Shown piece after piece: positions 49,301 through 61,900 of a stretch of DNA of 64,000 bases (its first letter is position 1; the number at the start of each line of letters is the position of its first letter). The notes below the pieces were generated by a model. It was not told where the DNA came from, did no database searches, and saw only the letters and a list, made by a program, of their open reading frames with translations. The stretch lies in NCBI RefSeq assembly GCF_029962835.1, contig NC_080584.1:83976862-84040861 (forward strand), read 5' to 3'. Made by a program: the position numbers and the translations under genes. This DNA comes from Magnolia sinica. Its lineage: Eukaryota > Streptophyta > Magnoliopsida > Magnoliales > Magnoliaceae.

Positions 49301-52080
49301 GAAAAGATGGGAAGTTGTGTAGCCAGCAATCGTTGCAGTAGGCTCTATCCAATCTTGCCCAGACCTTGGGTTAGCCTGCTTGGCTATTACACCAAATAAA
49401 ATGGTTGAACGAGAAGAGGGCGTCAACTAAACTGGCATTGTTCAGCCCCTCCACAAATTTCGTTGCGCTCCTAGCGTCGAAAGAAAAAGAACCACGTCGC
49501 TCAGCTTGGGAGAGCATAGCGTTAAATTTGCCACACACCACCCAGGGAATGGCATTTCCCAAGCTTAGTTGAACCAATTCATCCCACAGATTCTTCCTTA
49601 AGATTTTGGAGCACTTCGCGTATAAATAGGAAATGAATATCTTAACTGAGGCATTATGGCGACCCACAACCATGTTCAGCATTTGTTTAGAGGCAGCTAC
49701 AACTTGAGCAGACAGAAATAATGCCAAGAATACCCAAATCTTCCCACCCTAGCTGGCATTGGAGCAGGAGTGATAGCCCAGCTTCAAGCCCATGCTGATA
49801 CATTTCTCGTCCCTGAGCATATATAGGTTCTAAGATTGCCAGTATGGCTAAACGGAGCTCTCTGATTAATCTCTTGATGGTCTTAATCATGGGTAAATTC
49901 CCCACCCTGCGTGCATTCTAAATAAGGATTTTATCCATGAATAAATTTGGATGACAATTCGCCCCTTCGCTTCAATGTCTTAAGTCTCCCATACCAGTTG
50001 GTTTCAGCCACTACCTTTCTGCCTTTGATCCTTTGTTTCGCTGGACGCAATGCAATTCCAGGGATTCTTCTACTGCTTGGGTCCGTCTCTTTGCCTTGAC
50101 CAGGAGGGGTAGAATTCTCTGAATCATGATGAGGAGGGATGGACTGTGATAGGCAGAGGCCCCCCCATGAGCTAGCCTTTTATCGGGGCTTCTGGTGTCT
50201 CAGGTGAGGGCGACTGGGGTGTAATTGTAGTTGACTGAGCTATGTTGAAGCTTGGGGGAATAGCTAAGGCAGAGGTTGACCTCTCTCTGTTATACACCTC
50301 TACTCCTAAGGCCTGTTGCTTTCGAGGTTTGGGAGGATCAGGTTTTGGGTATGTTGAAAATATCAGGGGAGAGGTTGGTTGGGTGTATGTTGAGAGGATT
50401 AGCTTGAAGTAGGGGGAAAGATCAATTGCCAGGCGACCCCCTTCATTGAGAACTCTTCTCTCCTTCACAGCATTCCAAGCTAAGATTCAAGCATCGCCAT
50501 GTTTTTCCTCAAAGTTTTCTCCTATTTGTAGGGGGTATTGCCTTCAGAGAGGGCTTTGCGAGGCATTGAATGAGCTTAGAATAGGAGAACCATGTGCAAT
50601 TGGGAGGAGGAAGGTTGTCTGAGGGAGTGGTCAGACATAGGCGATGTTGGAATGATAGTTACACACCGCTCGTCTTGCTAGAACTCCTGCTGTTAGAAAG
50701 GGTAAGAGTTGATGTCATTGGCGCGAATGTTAGGAGAGCTGATGTCCTCTAAAGCTACTGGGGGGCTCATCTCGACACCCTGTAGGATTCCCTGAATGTT
50801 CGGAGGCTGCTGGCTAAGTTGCTGTTAGGTAGAGAGGCGGGGCCGTCTGTCTTGACCTGAATCCTTTGGGGAGGGACGAAGGGTGGGAGGTATACCCAAT
50901 GCTTCTATGGGGGGAGCAGGGTAGTAGAAAGCCTTTTCCACCCACTGCTTGGTAGATTCCTGGCCCCTAACCTGCCTGATTTGGGTCCTAGAACTTGCCT
51001 CTGGCAAGTCGTTAAAGGTTTCGATAGTTGGCCAAATCGGAAATATTTTCTCTGCCACAATTAGCCCCCTGGGAGAATGCGTATCAGTGCCCAGATAAAT
51101 AATGACTTTTACTCTAGTTGCTACTTGGACAAGACCTAGAATCGAGCATCTATCGACCTCCACAACCTCGCCAAAAGTGTTGCCCAACGCCTTAAAGACT
51201 GATTCCATCCAGGCATAAGCAGGGATGCCATGAAGCTGAATCCATTTGCCTCTGCCTTCTGTCACGAATTTAGGGGGCCATGCCTCAACCTTTTTTATAC
51301 CTATCTTCTTGTGGAGGACCGAATCTAAGAAGAAAGATAACAGTTCCATCCTAGTCTTGAAAACGAAGAGGAATTTGTCTAGGCCAATGCGTGATACATC
51401 AATGGCAGATGAGACATACTTGGAACTTTTAAGATCTTGGATTAGTAGGATAATTTGCACCTTGCTGTCCGCTGTATGGGCCACTAGGGCCAAGCTTAGC
51501 TCCCTTAACTTTAAAGCCACACTCCTATTGCCAGCTTTGACCAAAATTTTCTGTGGGGCATTAGGTTGAACACCATCTGTGCCCATTGTACTCACCGAGT
51601 AATTTGATCGAAGACCTGGTGAGCGAGAGACAATCGGGTCTCTCACTGTTTGAGCGAAAGATCTGCCCTCCTGCTGGGGGTCACATTCCTGTCCTCCTGC
51701 TCCTGTTAGGAATTTGTTACCAGAGAGGGCTAAATGGGTTCCTTGGGAAGGGCTGGGCGGTAGTTGGGCGATTGCGTTGCACAGGCCTTTACCATTTGAA
51801 CCAACAGAATCCTCCCATCCACCCTTTCGTCATTGAGTATGCCCATTGCTGCTCTGGCCTCCTCTTCATAGCTGAATCTAATGAAGCCGTAGCCTCTTGA
51901 TCTATTGAGATGGTGATTCCAAGGGATAAATGCGTCTGAGATTTTCCCATGTCTCCCAAATACTCTATCCAAGTCGTCTACCGAAGTGTCGAAAGAGATG
52001 TTTCTTGCGAAAAGGGTAAATGGTTGATTGTGAAGGGTCTTGGGTCAAACCTGTTGCTATTCGTCCGTAGCCATCCTCTC

Positions 52081-53515
52081 AGCTACTTCATCTATTAGCT
52101 ACACCATCTTTTGAAGGTTGTTTTCCTTCTACCGAGGGTCATCTCTAAGGCAACAAACAAGCTGGTATTACCGTCGATGTTCAATGACCTACATCGATCT
52201 CAACCTTCTGATCGTCTGGGAAACGTAGACAGAAGGATAACCTTGGAATTGGGCCTCTTTACGTGTGATTAATGACTATCATCTTAGATGTAATCCTATC
52301 TAAATGTGGGCCCCAATTAAGAAACGTTGTTGATTGCATGCCTGTTTTAATGCTTGTATCGAGGGGATTGATGCAGTAAAAAAGAAAAAGTTGTTTGAGC
52401 CGCAACTAGAACGTGGGCGACTGTCTAACCAAAACTTCAATTAAATAGGTTCTTACGTTGTGTTTCGCATTTTGTCTGTTACAAGTGTATCGTGTACAGT
52501 GAGGCCCACCTGATAGCCAGTCCATATCACAACACCCATGGCCCCGTGTGCATGTCATAAGTCAATGGCTCTTTTTGGGAGAAGAAGTTGGTACTTCGCG
52601 TCCAAAAGAAAATAGTATTTCTTGAGAAACTTTATTTTCAGAAAAATAAAAACTATGAGAATAGAAATATCATTTTCTTGATTTGTTTAAGAAAAAACAT
52701 TTTCATAAAAATTTAGAAACTATTTTCAAATTTATTATTTAATAAAATTAAAACTTTTCTTAGTAGTCAGTGGCATCTGTCCAATTAACACATGGTACAA
52801 TGCTTCTCGTGAGATTTCTTGCATACACAAGGCACAAGGGAACATGAATGATGATACATATGACACATTAGCACATATGAGGCACACGAGAATGTCATGC
52901 CTTACGTTATTTGCTATGCTTAGCATGGGGTGTGCATGGGATGTGTAATACAGAGTTATTGCAACTCCCAACTACTTCGGCGACTATGTTGCAACCCCCC
53001 AAACACTTGTTCTAAAATTCGGCTAGATCGGCAACTCATGAGGTGGGCCACACCAATCGTACGTAGGTTCATGCACGGAGCGACCATGATTTGTATCTTT
53101 CATCAAACCCACGCTTCATGGCTAAAAGTCACCTTCTTTTAATTTTTAGATTAGATTTCAGCGCCTACCATTGATTATTCACAATCCAAAAGGCAACATG
53201 CAAGGAACATTCCTTCGATTTCTGTGATAGAACACAGTATCTTTGGTGTCTTTGATTTGGGTCACATCAAAGGTTATAGGCTGTAAACAAAGGGTCCATG
53301 CGAGTCACATCCAATATAAATGAAAATGGGAACGGTAGACATGTTACGTAGGTAGGCGTAACTTCACGTGTGAAAATTGCTTACACTGGGTGTCGGCGCC
53401 TACCATCGCGTTGATTATTCGAAAACCAAAGACTACAAATAAGGAACATTGCTTCATTTGCTGAGCAGTACCAGCTCTTTTGTGTTGCAGGAGAATACTA
53501 TTATTATTATTTTAT
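52081..53515 (+). promoter_or_regulatory. Upstream region of the terpene synthase gene
   Basis: About 1.4 kb separates the LINE from the start codon. No gene is seen. Two related segments, 53,161-53,221 and 53,397-53,459, share CGCCTACCAT, TTGATTATTC, and AAGGAACATTSCTTC, so the proximal promoter contains a local duplication about 236 bp apart. The second copy ends about 55 bp before the ATG and includes ACAAATAAGG, a weak TATA-like match. No firm TATA box or transcription start can be assigned. Confidence 0.5.
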
Positions 53516-55893
53516 ATGGAATCCATTGCTGCTCTTGTTAAGGAAATCAAGAAAGAGCGTTTGTCATTCGTTGATATTTACTCCTTTGTATTGCCTTCAG
53601 CTTATGACACAGCATGGATGGCCATGATCCCACACCCTCAACATCCCAACCGTCCAATGTTCCAGAAATGTTTGGACTGGATACTCAGTAATCAGAAGGA
53701 GGAAGGGTTTTGGGGAGAGCCAGACCAGTACAATGTCCCCACCATAGAGTGTCTGCCTGCGACCATGGCTTGTATGGTTGCACTTAGGAGATGGAATGTG
53801 GGGTCCACCAACATAGAGATAGGTATTATATATTTATAGTTTTGATACGAACTTTCTCTTATACCCACACAAAATGTCTTGCAAGGACTGAAATACAGGT
53901 TTGCGTCAGTAGGGTTTGTAACTTGGGAAAGCAAAAGTTACGTACTGGCCTTGTGTTTAGAAACGAAGAAATTGGTTTTGAGATCTGAGCCGCTCATCAG
54001 ACTACTCCATTTCATAGGTTTCATCTATCAAAAATCAGGCTAATATGAAGTAGCTGAGGTTTCATTTCCCCATAGAGTTTTGAACAATGATAAATGTTCT
54101 CTTTACTGTTCTTTTGTTGTGTGACCCAGCTAATTATCATATTGGCCTGATACTTTGACATTACATCAAACCTTTCAGCATTCCTTGATGAGCAGCTACA
54201 ATCTCGCATGCAGGCATCAGGACTGGGATTCTGTAGTGACCCCTCGAGTATTGCATGCTAGTCAGTATTCCGTGGGGGCCACCATGATGCATGTGCTTTA
54301 TCCACACACTTCATTCATTTTCAAGCTAACTTTAGAGAGTGAGCCCAAAAATGACGTAGATCCAAATATCAGGTGAACCACACCATAATAAATAGTGATG
54401 ATTGAACACTCGCCATTCCAGCCCCTAATCAACAGGTTGGATGGAAAATAAACATTACACTAACCTTATGAAGTTTTCAATGATGGGCATTCAATCACTA
54501 CTATTGCTTGTAATGTGGTCTGCCTTGAGATTTGGATCTACTTCATTTTTGGGCATTTTTGGGCTCATACCCTAAAATGAGCTAGAAAATGGATGGGTGG
54601 CGTGGATATAACACACGCATCGTGGTGGGCCCCACAGAGCATTGACTAGATCTGAGCTTTGTGCCCAGGAAGGGTCATTACCAAGGATGCTTGATAAACA
54701 GTCTATCAGAAATTGTATGCATGGGGACTGAAATGTTGAGCCCATCCTCGCTGAGTCAGAGTCCCAAAAATTAGGTTGGTTGAACAATCCTAACCTTCAA
54801 TTTTCGCAGATTTGTTTAAATAGATATATATCATTGATTTTTTTTTTATTATTATTTTTTTTATTTTTCATTTTTAACAGCACAATAAATCTCTACATAT
54901 CCAATAGTCAGATAATCAAATAAGCATAGTTTTGGGTCGGCTATGCTGTGAGCTGCGGTGACATTAGCACAAGCAGCTTATTCAAAAGTTTCTAGAGGTT
55001 GGTTTTGAGTGTGCTGTCCACATTATTAGTTTCCGCTGGTGGGCTGCTGGTGTTGGTTTTGGGGCCATTTAGGTCGGTGTTGTGGTTTCTGTATGGATTT
55101 CTTTGCGCAGTTTAATGTTTTAGGTGGTTTTTGTTCATCTACTTTTCAAAAAGGCTGAGATTTACGTTAGCCTCTGCAAAGCTATTTTCGTATCTAAAGC
55201 TTTTTTATTTTATTTATTTATTTTTATTTTTATTTTTATTTTTTTAAACAAATTTTTTTTTTAATTTTTTTATTTCAATAAGGTCACAGGCAGTGTCCAG
55301 AAAAGTTACTTTGTTTCAATAAAGTCACAGGCTGAGGTGTCCTCCTACCATGCAATGGACAGTTTCACCTGATCATCAATCACACAAAAGAGAATATTAA
55401 AGTTTTTCTTCTTAATACTATCCTTTTATTTTGATCCTCCAACTACCCATCATCCCATCCCATTTCTCTCTAAAACCAATTGAGATCATTGGGAGGCCGC
55501 AGCCTGGCGTAAAAGTGTGCTCGTTCTCCCATCTTTGGCTGCGATCGAAACCAATTTAACTGAGGTTGATGGCCTTTTCGGAATTCTTGGCAGCGGCAGC
55601 AGACGGCTCCCATCTTCTGCTGCCTCTCTCTGTAGAGACGATTGATTTCCAATCCAAACATCGAGCTGGTGACCCAGTTCAGGATCGCTCAGCTGCATTT
55701 TTGGCCCGGGAATAAAATCAGAGATGCTAGTGATGTCTTAGGTTCATCGTGGGTGTCTCATGGCTCAAGGAAGTGCTGCTTGCTGTCCTAATTGGACTGG
55801 CTTGTGTTGGCATTGTGGTTTAATTTTGATTTGTACGTAGCTGTGATAGTGTATCATGTGGATCTGTTTTGTAGTTTGTATTTTGTGCTCACC

Positions 55894-55972
<79 letters not shown>

Positions 55973-58900
55973 TTTAAAGATATATAACTTTGTATTGTTT
56001 AACCATGTATAACCTTTGTAACTTGATAAGCTCATCTTCTTTGAAAATTTCAGGATTGCAATTTATTCATGCAAATACAGAGAGGCTACTTAAAGAGGAA
56101 GATGGTCCTTGTCCTCGTTGGTTTGCCATTGCTTTCCCCGCCATGATTGAGCTTGCGCAAGCTGCAGCCTTGGATGTGTTTCCCGATGGCTTGGTGGAAT
56201 TAGTGGACAAAATCTTCGGGGAGAGATGGAGGATACTTGAAATGTATTGCTTCTTGCCGCAGTCCAACTTCTACTTTAGATATCCATGTCTGTAGATCTT
56301 AGTCAGTCTGGCCCAAATCTCTGGTCCCATAGGGCATGGTCCAAGCTTTAGATGCCGAAATTCTGGTCTTGTGTGGATGTCTTGATTTGAGGCTCATGCT
56401 GGGGCTCGGCCACATACCAGGCCCATTTATGATTGATATGGGTCGAACCGAGGCTTAAATATCACGCCTGTGCCAGACTTTGAACCCTAGTAAATGAACG
56501 GGCTGATCGTCGCTCTGCCCAAGCAGCCACCTTTGTAATGTGTTTATGAGTATGCTAACAGACATGTAATAATGCAGGGAAAAATATTTAGATGGAGCTT
56601 ATTATCCCCCACTCTTATCATATATGGAAGCATTGCCGGATAATTATTTAAGTTGCGAGCATATACTTAAGCATCTGAGCGAAGATGGTTCCTTGTTTCA
56701 GTCACCTTCTGCCACTGCTCAGGCTTTCATGGCTACAAGAAATAAAGATTGTATGGTGTACTTGGAATCTGTGGTCCAAAGATGCAAGCACGGAGGTGAG
56801 GAAAAATATAACACTCGCCTCAGTTACACGGTTTCCTTTTTCATTTTCTTACTTGGGAGTGTTGTTTCCCTCATTCTTAAATCACGCTCTAGACTTCTAA
56901 CCTTTGAATTTTGGTACAGTTCCACCGGTGTATCCTATCGACGAAGAACTTGTAAAGCTTTGCATGATCGATCGATTGGAGAGACTGGGTTTGGCAGAGT
57001 ACTTTCCAGAGGAAATTGAAGGGGTTTTGTATGGCATCTATAGGTAATACAAGTAACATAAGACATTAGTGAAAGTGCTTTTATTTTTAACTGAAAAGCG
57101 CGAGCACACAAGCTAGGGAAGTGCGAATCCTCATCCCCTCAAGATATTAAACCCCACCACCAACCGAAAACTATGCACACTCTTCTCACGAAAAAAACCA
57201 AAAAAATAAATAAATAAATACAAAGAAAAAGAAAAAGAAAAAGGAAAAGAAAAAAGAAAAAAGAAAAAAAGAAAGAAAGAAATCAAGAGAGCGATAAAAA
57301 AGAAAAACAAAAAGAAAAAGAAAAAGAAGAAGGCTATCTGCCATAGTTTAACGCTTGCAGTAAATACCAGAAAGTTTGGACTGCATTACCTTCAGGAAGA
57401 TGCCTTACTTTTGCACAAACACCCCCCAAGAATTTTCGAAGCGCTCTCAACATAAACATCATTTAAGCCCCTTTTTATTGAATGTATGCAACCCATCTAA
57501 TATGGCTTGAGATTCCGCAACTGCGTTGGAAGCGTATCCATACCTTTTGTGAGATGCAAAGATAATCTTTCCTTGAAAGTCTCTCCCAACGCCTACCCTA
57601 CCACCCTCTCCTAGGTCACCTCTTGATAACCCATCCACATTCAATTTGACCTTATTGGACTCATGTTTGGTAACTAAATTCTTCTGCAGCTTCGGATTCA
57701 CCGCCACACCCATTACTTCCATGGTGGTGTAATCAGATTTTATTTTTATTTTTTTCTTTTTTTCTTTTTTTTAAAGAGTCCTCCATGCATGGGACAATTT
57801 GCACCTGTTTTAAATGGGATCGGCTGAAAACTATCATGGGTAAATTCATCAAATTTTAGATTAATCCGTGAATTGCCCATTTCCTCGTCCATACATTGAA
57901 TTTTAACCCATGCATCACAAATAATGTTATTTTGTTCCTTTTTTATTTTCACTTGGCAACCTTTTGTGAAGTGATAGTTCAAATGGGTTTGATTGAACAG
58001 CCCACAAAAACAATTTTGGGTCTGATTGAATATTTGAAACACTGATCACAAAAGAGTTGGAAACATATGAGTGGACGAGCATGTGGCCACAATGTGGAAA
58101 AGAGGACAAATAAAGTATAGTAGGGCCTCCTCTCTCTTTCCATGTAAACTCTCGCTTGCCAATACTATTCGGCCTGCCATGTGCCATCAGATCTGGATGA
58201 AAATTTGTTACCGCGAATGCCATAATATTTTATTCCATGGAATGGGTAAGAAAGTTTTAAATTGGACTAACTTTGGGAAATGCATGCCACAATTTTTCAA
58301 ATAAATGTGTAGGAATTGGAGAAAGCAAGAATCAGAAGCAATGTTAGAGTCCATAACCCCACAACAGATGATCAAGGATTCGTTATCATTCCGAATTTTG
58401 CGAATGAATGGCTACCGTGTATCTCCAAGTAAGCCTTTTCTTCTCTCTCCTGTGGCCTCATGGTTCAGTTTCCCGTTGCAGTTGCCGGATGTTCATATGC
58501 AATCATTGAGCAATTGCAAATGTATCAGAGTCCCGAAATAAGATTTATAGGACAACTGATAATGAAATTTTGTCTGTGTAAGTTCAAACCATTGGTTTCT
58601 TACCGTCTTGTTAGAGAATACATTTACATTGATATCGATTTTTACTCCTCCATTGGGACACCTTATCTTCCCGTATTACCATATTTTATCAAGATAACCC
58701 AATACAAGGGAAAAAAAAAGTCCCAATGGATCATGAAAATAGATACCAACATAAGTATAATCTCTAACATGCCTTAACTCTTCACTGATGGTCTACCAAT
58801 TAGGGTCATTGGTTCAGTGGGTGCGTGTGAACCATCATCCTTTGCCAGAGTATCAATCTTCATTCCATGATCTTCCTGACCATGCTTGAATTTTTGTTTG

Positions 58901-61900
58901 CAGGGAGGTTTTGTTGGTTCTTGCAACATGAGGATATTAAAAAACAAATTGAAGAAAACTGCGAATATTTCTCAACTGCAATGTTAAATGTTCACAGAGC
59001 GACAGACCTCATGTTTATTGGTGAAAATGAACTTGAGGATGCTAGAGCATTCTCAAGAAAGTTACTGGAGAAGGAAATGGCCATGAGAAATGCAAAGAAT
59101 AGTGTTGCTATGTCCAATTTTCACAAAGAGGTAATTACCCCTTTTCAATGGGCTGGGCTTGTGTCAACCAATACCCCAAAATGCATAATTTTGATGGGCC
59201 TCATCATTTAAACGCATTAACCCACCTAAGAAAAAGTATTAAAGCCATGGTTGCCCCACCTTTGTTTATAATGTTGTTCAAAAGATGTGCGCGGAAGTGC
59301 AAAGTTTTGCCAAAAACAAATTTATAGATTTTAATGTGTCATAAAGGATTTTCATGTAGATACATTTAATTTTAAAAACAAAAACAACTAAAACTGGAAA
59401 TCTTACATTGTATCCTTTGATCAGTGATGAAAGCTGACGCCCATCATCCATCGTACTGAATTATCCATACAATAAAGATGAAGGAAAGAGCTTCTTCATG
59501 CTCAGCTATAGGGCTGGGGACATGGTCATGTGAGAGCCAAGGGTGGACCACACATGTATGCATGCGTGATGATGGGAGAGGGAAAGAGAAAGAGGAACCT
59601 CCTATTTTCTCTGCTCCCTTCTGTTTCTCTCTCGTATTTGTCTCCAAACATTGAAGGTCTTTTCTCTATCCAATTCCAGTGGGACATGATGTATTCATAA
59701 GGAGTTGGTGATCAGAGTGATACACTCGTTGTGGTGCTCCTTGATAAGGAAGGGCTTTAAGTTCCTCCATAGGTGGAGGAAATCACATGGGACTTCTCAA
59801 TAATTAGTTAATTTGGATTTTGTTGCCATTCAATTAGTGGCTAACATAATAGATGGTTTAAATCTTAACCAACAAAGTTCCTTTTCTTTTCGTGTTTTTT
59901 TTTTTTTTTTTCTCACAAACAAAGTTCTATTCATAGATTTAGAGTATCCATCTTGTGGGCTCAACAGTTGTTAACCAAGATGGAAGCTGGTAGGGTCTTT
60001 TTTTTTCTTCCTTTTTTTTTTTTTTTTACTAATACTTATTTTTCAAATAAAAAAATCAATTATTGAGAAAAATATATCCTAACCATTTCTCAAGATAAGA
60101 AACAAATTCTAGCCATGCTCCAAAAACAAGTAATTCTTTCACAATTTGCTTACCAAACAGGTACTAAATAGAATCGATTCCATCCATGAGAAGAAGTGAA
60201 AATAATTGATTATTTTGGTGTAACCAATGTATCATAACATTCTGAGTCATGAGGCTCTTGTTTACACAAAATGAGAACTGAAGCTTTTACTATATAACAT
60301 GATACTTGGATAATTGCAGTAGAATTATGCAACTATTGAAACTAATAATTATGGATTATTTCAATGTGTGTGATGGCATAGATTGAACATGAATTAATGC
60401 TTCCATGGCTTGCTCGATTGGATCATCTGGAACACAGAGTGACCATTGAAAGAACCAAAACAAACTATCTATGGATGGGAAAGGCCTCCTATTATAGGTA
60501 TGGGCGTTTAAATGTCATCAATTCATGGTAATTGCACATTCCTGTTCTTCAAGATCAAATGACAGACCTTAACAGCAGGTTATCTTTCCTAAACGACACT
60601 ATGCTGCTACAACTAGCAAAGGACAACTATGCACTACGTCAATCGACTTTCAAGAATGAACTGGAGGAGTTGACAAGGTGCTAAATCTTTTTTCTAGTAA
60701 ATCCATTTGATCTTCTCCATTATTAGATCCAGTGCAAACGTTTTTACTATTTATAATGCAATTAGCTGCTATGGAACCCGACTATGATGTGTTAATAACA
60801 TCCACTTTTATCATCTTACATGTCATCCCTCATTTTCCATGAACCTAAAAATCAGGCCAATCCATAACTTAGGTGGAGCACATGAGTAGGGACAATTGGA
60901 ATTGGCATGAGTGATCATGGCAGATCTCACAGCAACTGATTGCACTATAATATAATGAAAACAATGCACTTGATTTTATTTTTTATTTTTCCTACAAACA
61001 CAGTAACAGTAACAACCATCCAGCCTTTTACCTGTCTATTGTACGTGTAAACTGCTACATGTAATTCCTTAGTTGATTTGAATGCACCCATTTCACTTCT
61101 CAAATCAAACATTGTGGGTATTGTAAGTAAGGTGTCTCATACCATTTTTTACAGGGTATGGTAGAACTAATTAATTGTATTTTCATAAAGTGGTCCTGAT
61201 ACATTGTATCCTTATTCATGAACATAGGTGGTCTAAGGAGTCAGGTCTTCGTGACATAGGATTTGGTCGAGAGAAGACCACTTACTGTTACTTTGCCATT
61301 GCAACTCTTGCATACAGTCCTTCACTTTCTGATCTACGGATGGCGGTTGCTAAGAGTGCAATCCTTGTTACAGTGATTGATGATTTCTTTGATATGGAAG
61401 GTTCGATGGACGAGTTAAATCAACTCACTGAAGCAGTCGAGAGGTACCATCGGCCATCCTATGTGGGCTTATTTAAACTGCATGTTAATTTGTATATGAT
61501 TTTTATGTCTTTTTTCTTAAAATCGATGATTGTTTAATGGCACAAGATGGGATGCGGAGGGACTGAGTGGCTACAACAAGGTCATCTTCGATGCACTTGA
61601 CAATTTCATCAATGATATTGCTGCAAAATCATTGCACAAACAAGGGCGTGATGTTGCAGATAATCTTCGAGGCGTGGTAATTTTTGTAACTTCCATCATT
61701 TTCATATTGTTCTGTCATTGAAAAATGCTAAGGTGGTTTGCTTGGAAAAAAGACTGAACAGGCAGTTCCTAGCAGAAGGGCCGAGGCATGATACTTGTTT
61801 GTGATCAAGACCGTTCAACAACTTGGGGCCCACCATGAATTTTCCCTGGCCTGGAAGTTAAGCTAATTTCATCAGATGGGCAACATGTTTACAGTAAATA

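Larger units (their letters stand above)
44166..52080 (-). mobile_element. Near full-length L1-type LINE, split by a solo LTR
   Basis: Read on the minus strand: ORF1 with an RRM (about 51,730-52,074; SRGYGFIRFSYEEEARAAMG) and a DUF4283-like region (50,825-51,646; GKWIQLHGIPAYAW). ORF2 follows with endonuclease (49,110-49,910), reverse transcriptase with FADD (IFADDTILFVNGS, within 47,637-48,179), zf-RVT (46,600-47,290) and RNase H (44,400-44,900; NMDGSDRGNLGCSGGDG). A T-rich run at 44,166-44,193 is the complement of the poly(A) tail. ORF1 and ORF2 each have several stops or frame changes. A solo LTR at 44,905-46,384 separates zf-RVT from RNase H. No target duplication could be confirmed; the 5' end is approximate. 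Confidence 0.85.

Noticed and set aside
55470-55698. Small open frames in intron 1 of the terpene synthase
   Set aside because: Two overlapping frames with no known motif, inside an intron whose flanking exons join in phase.
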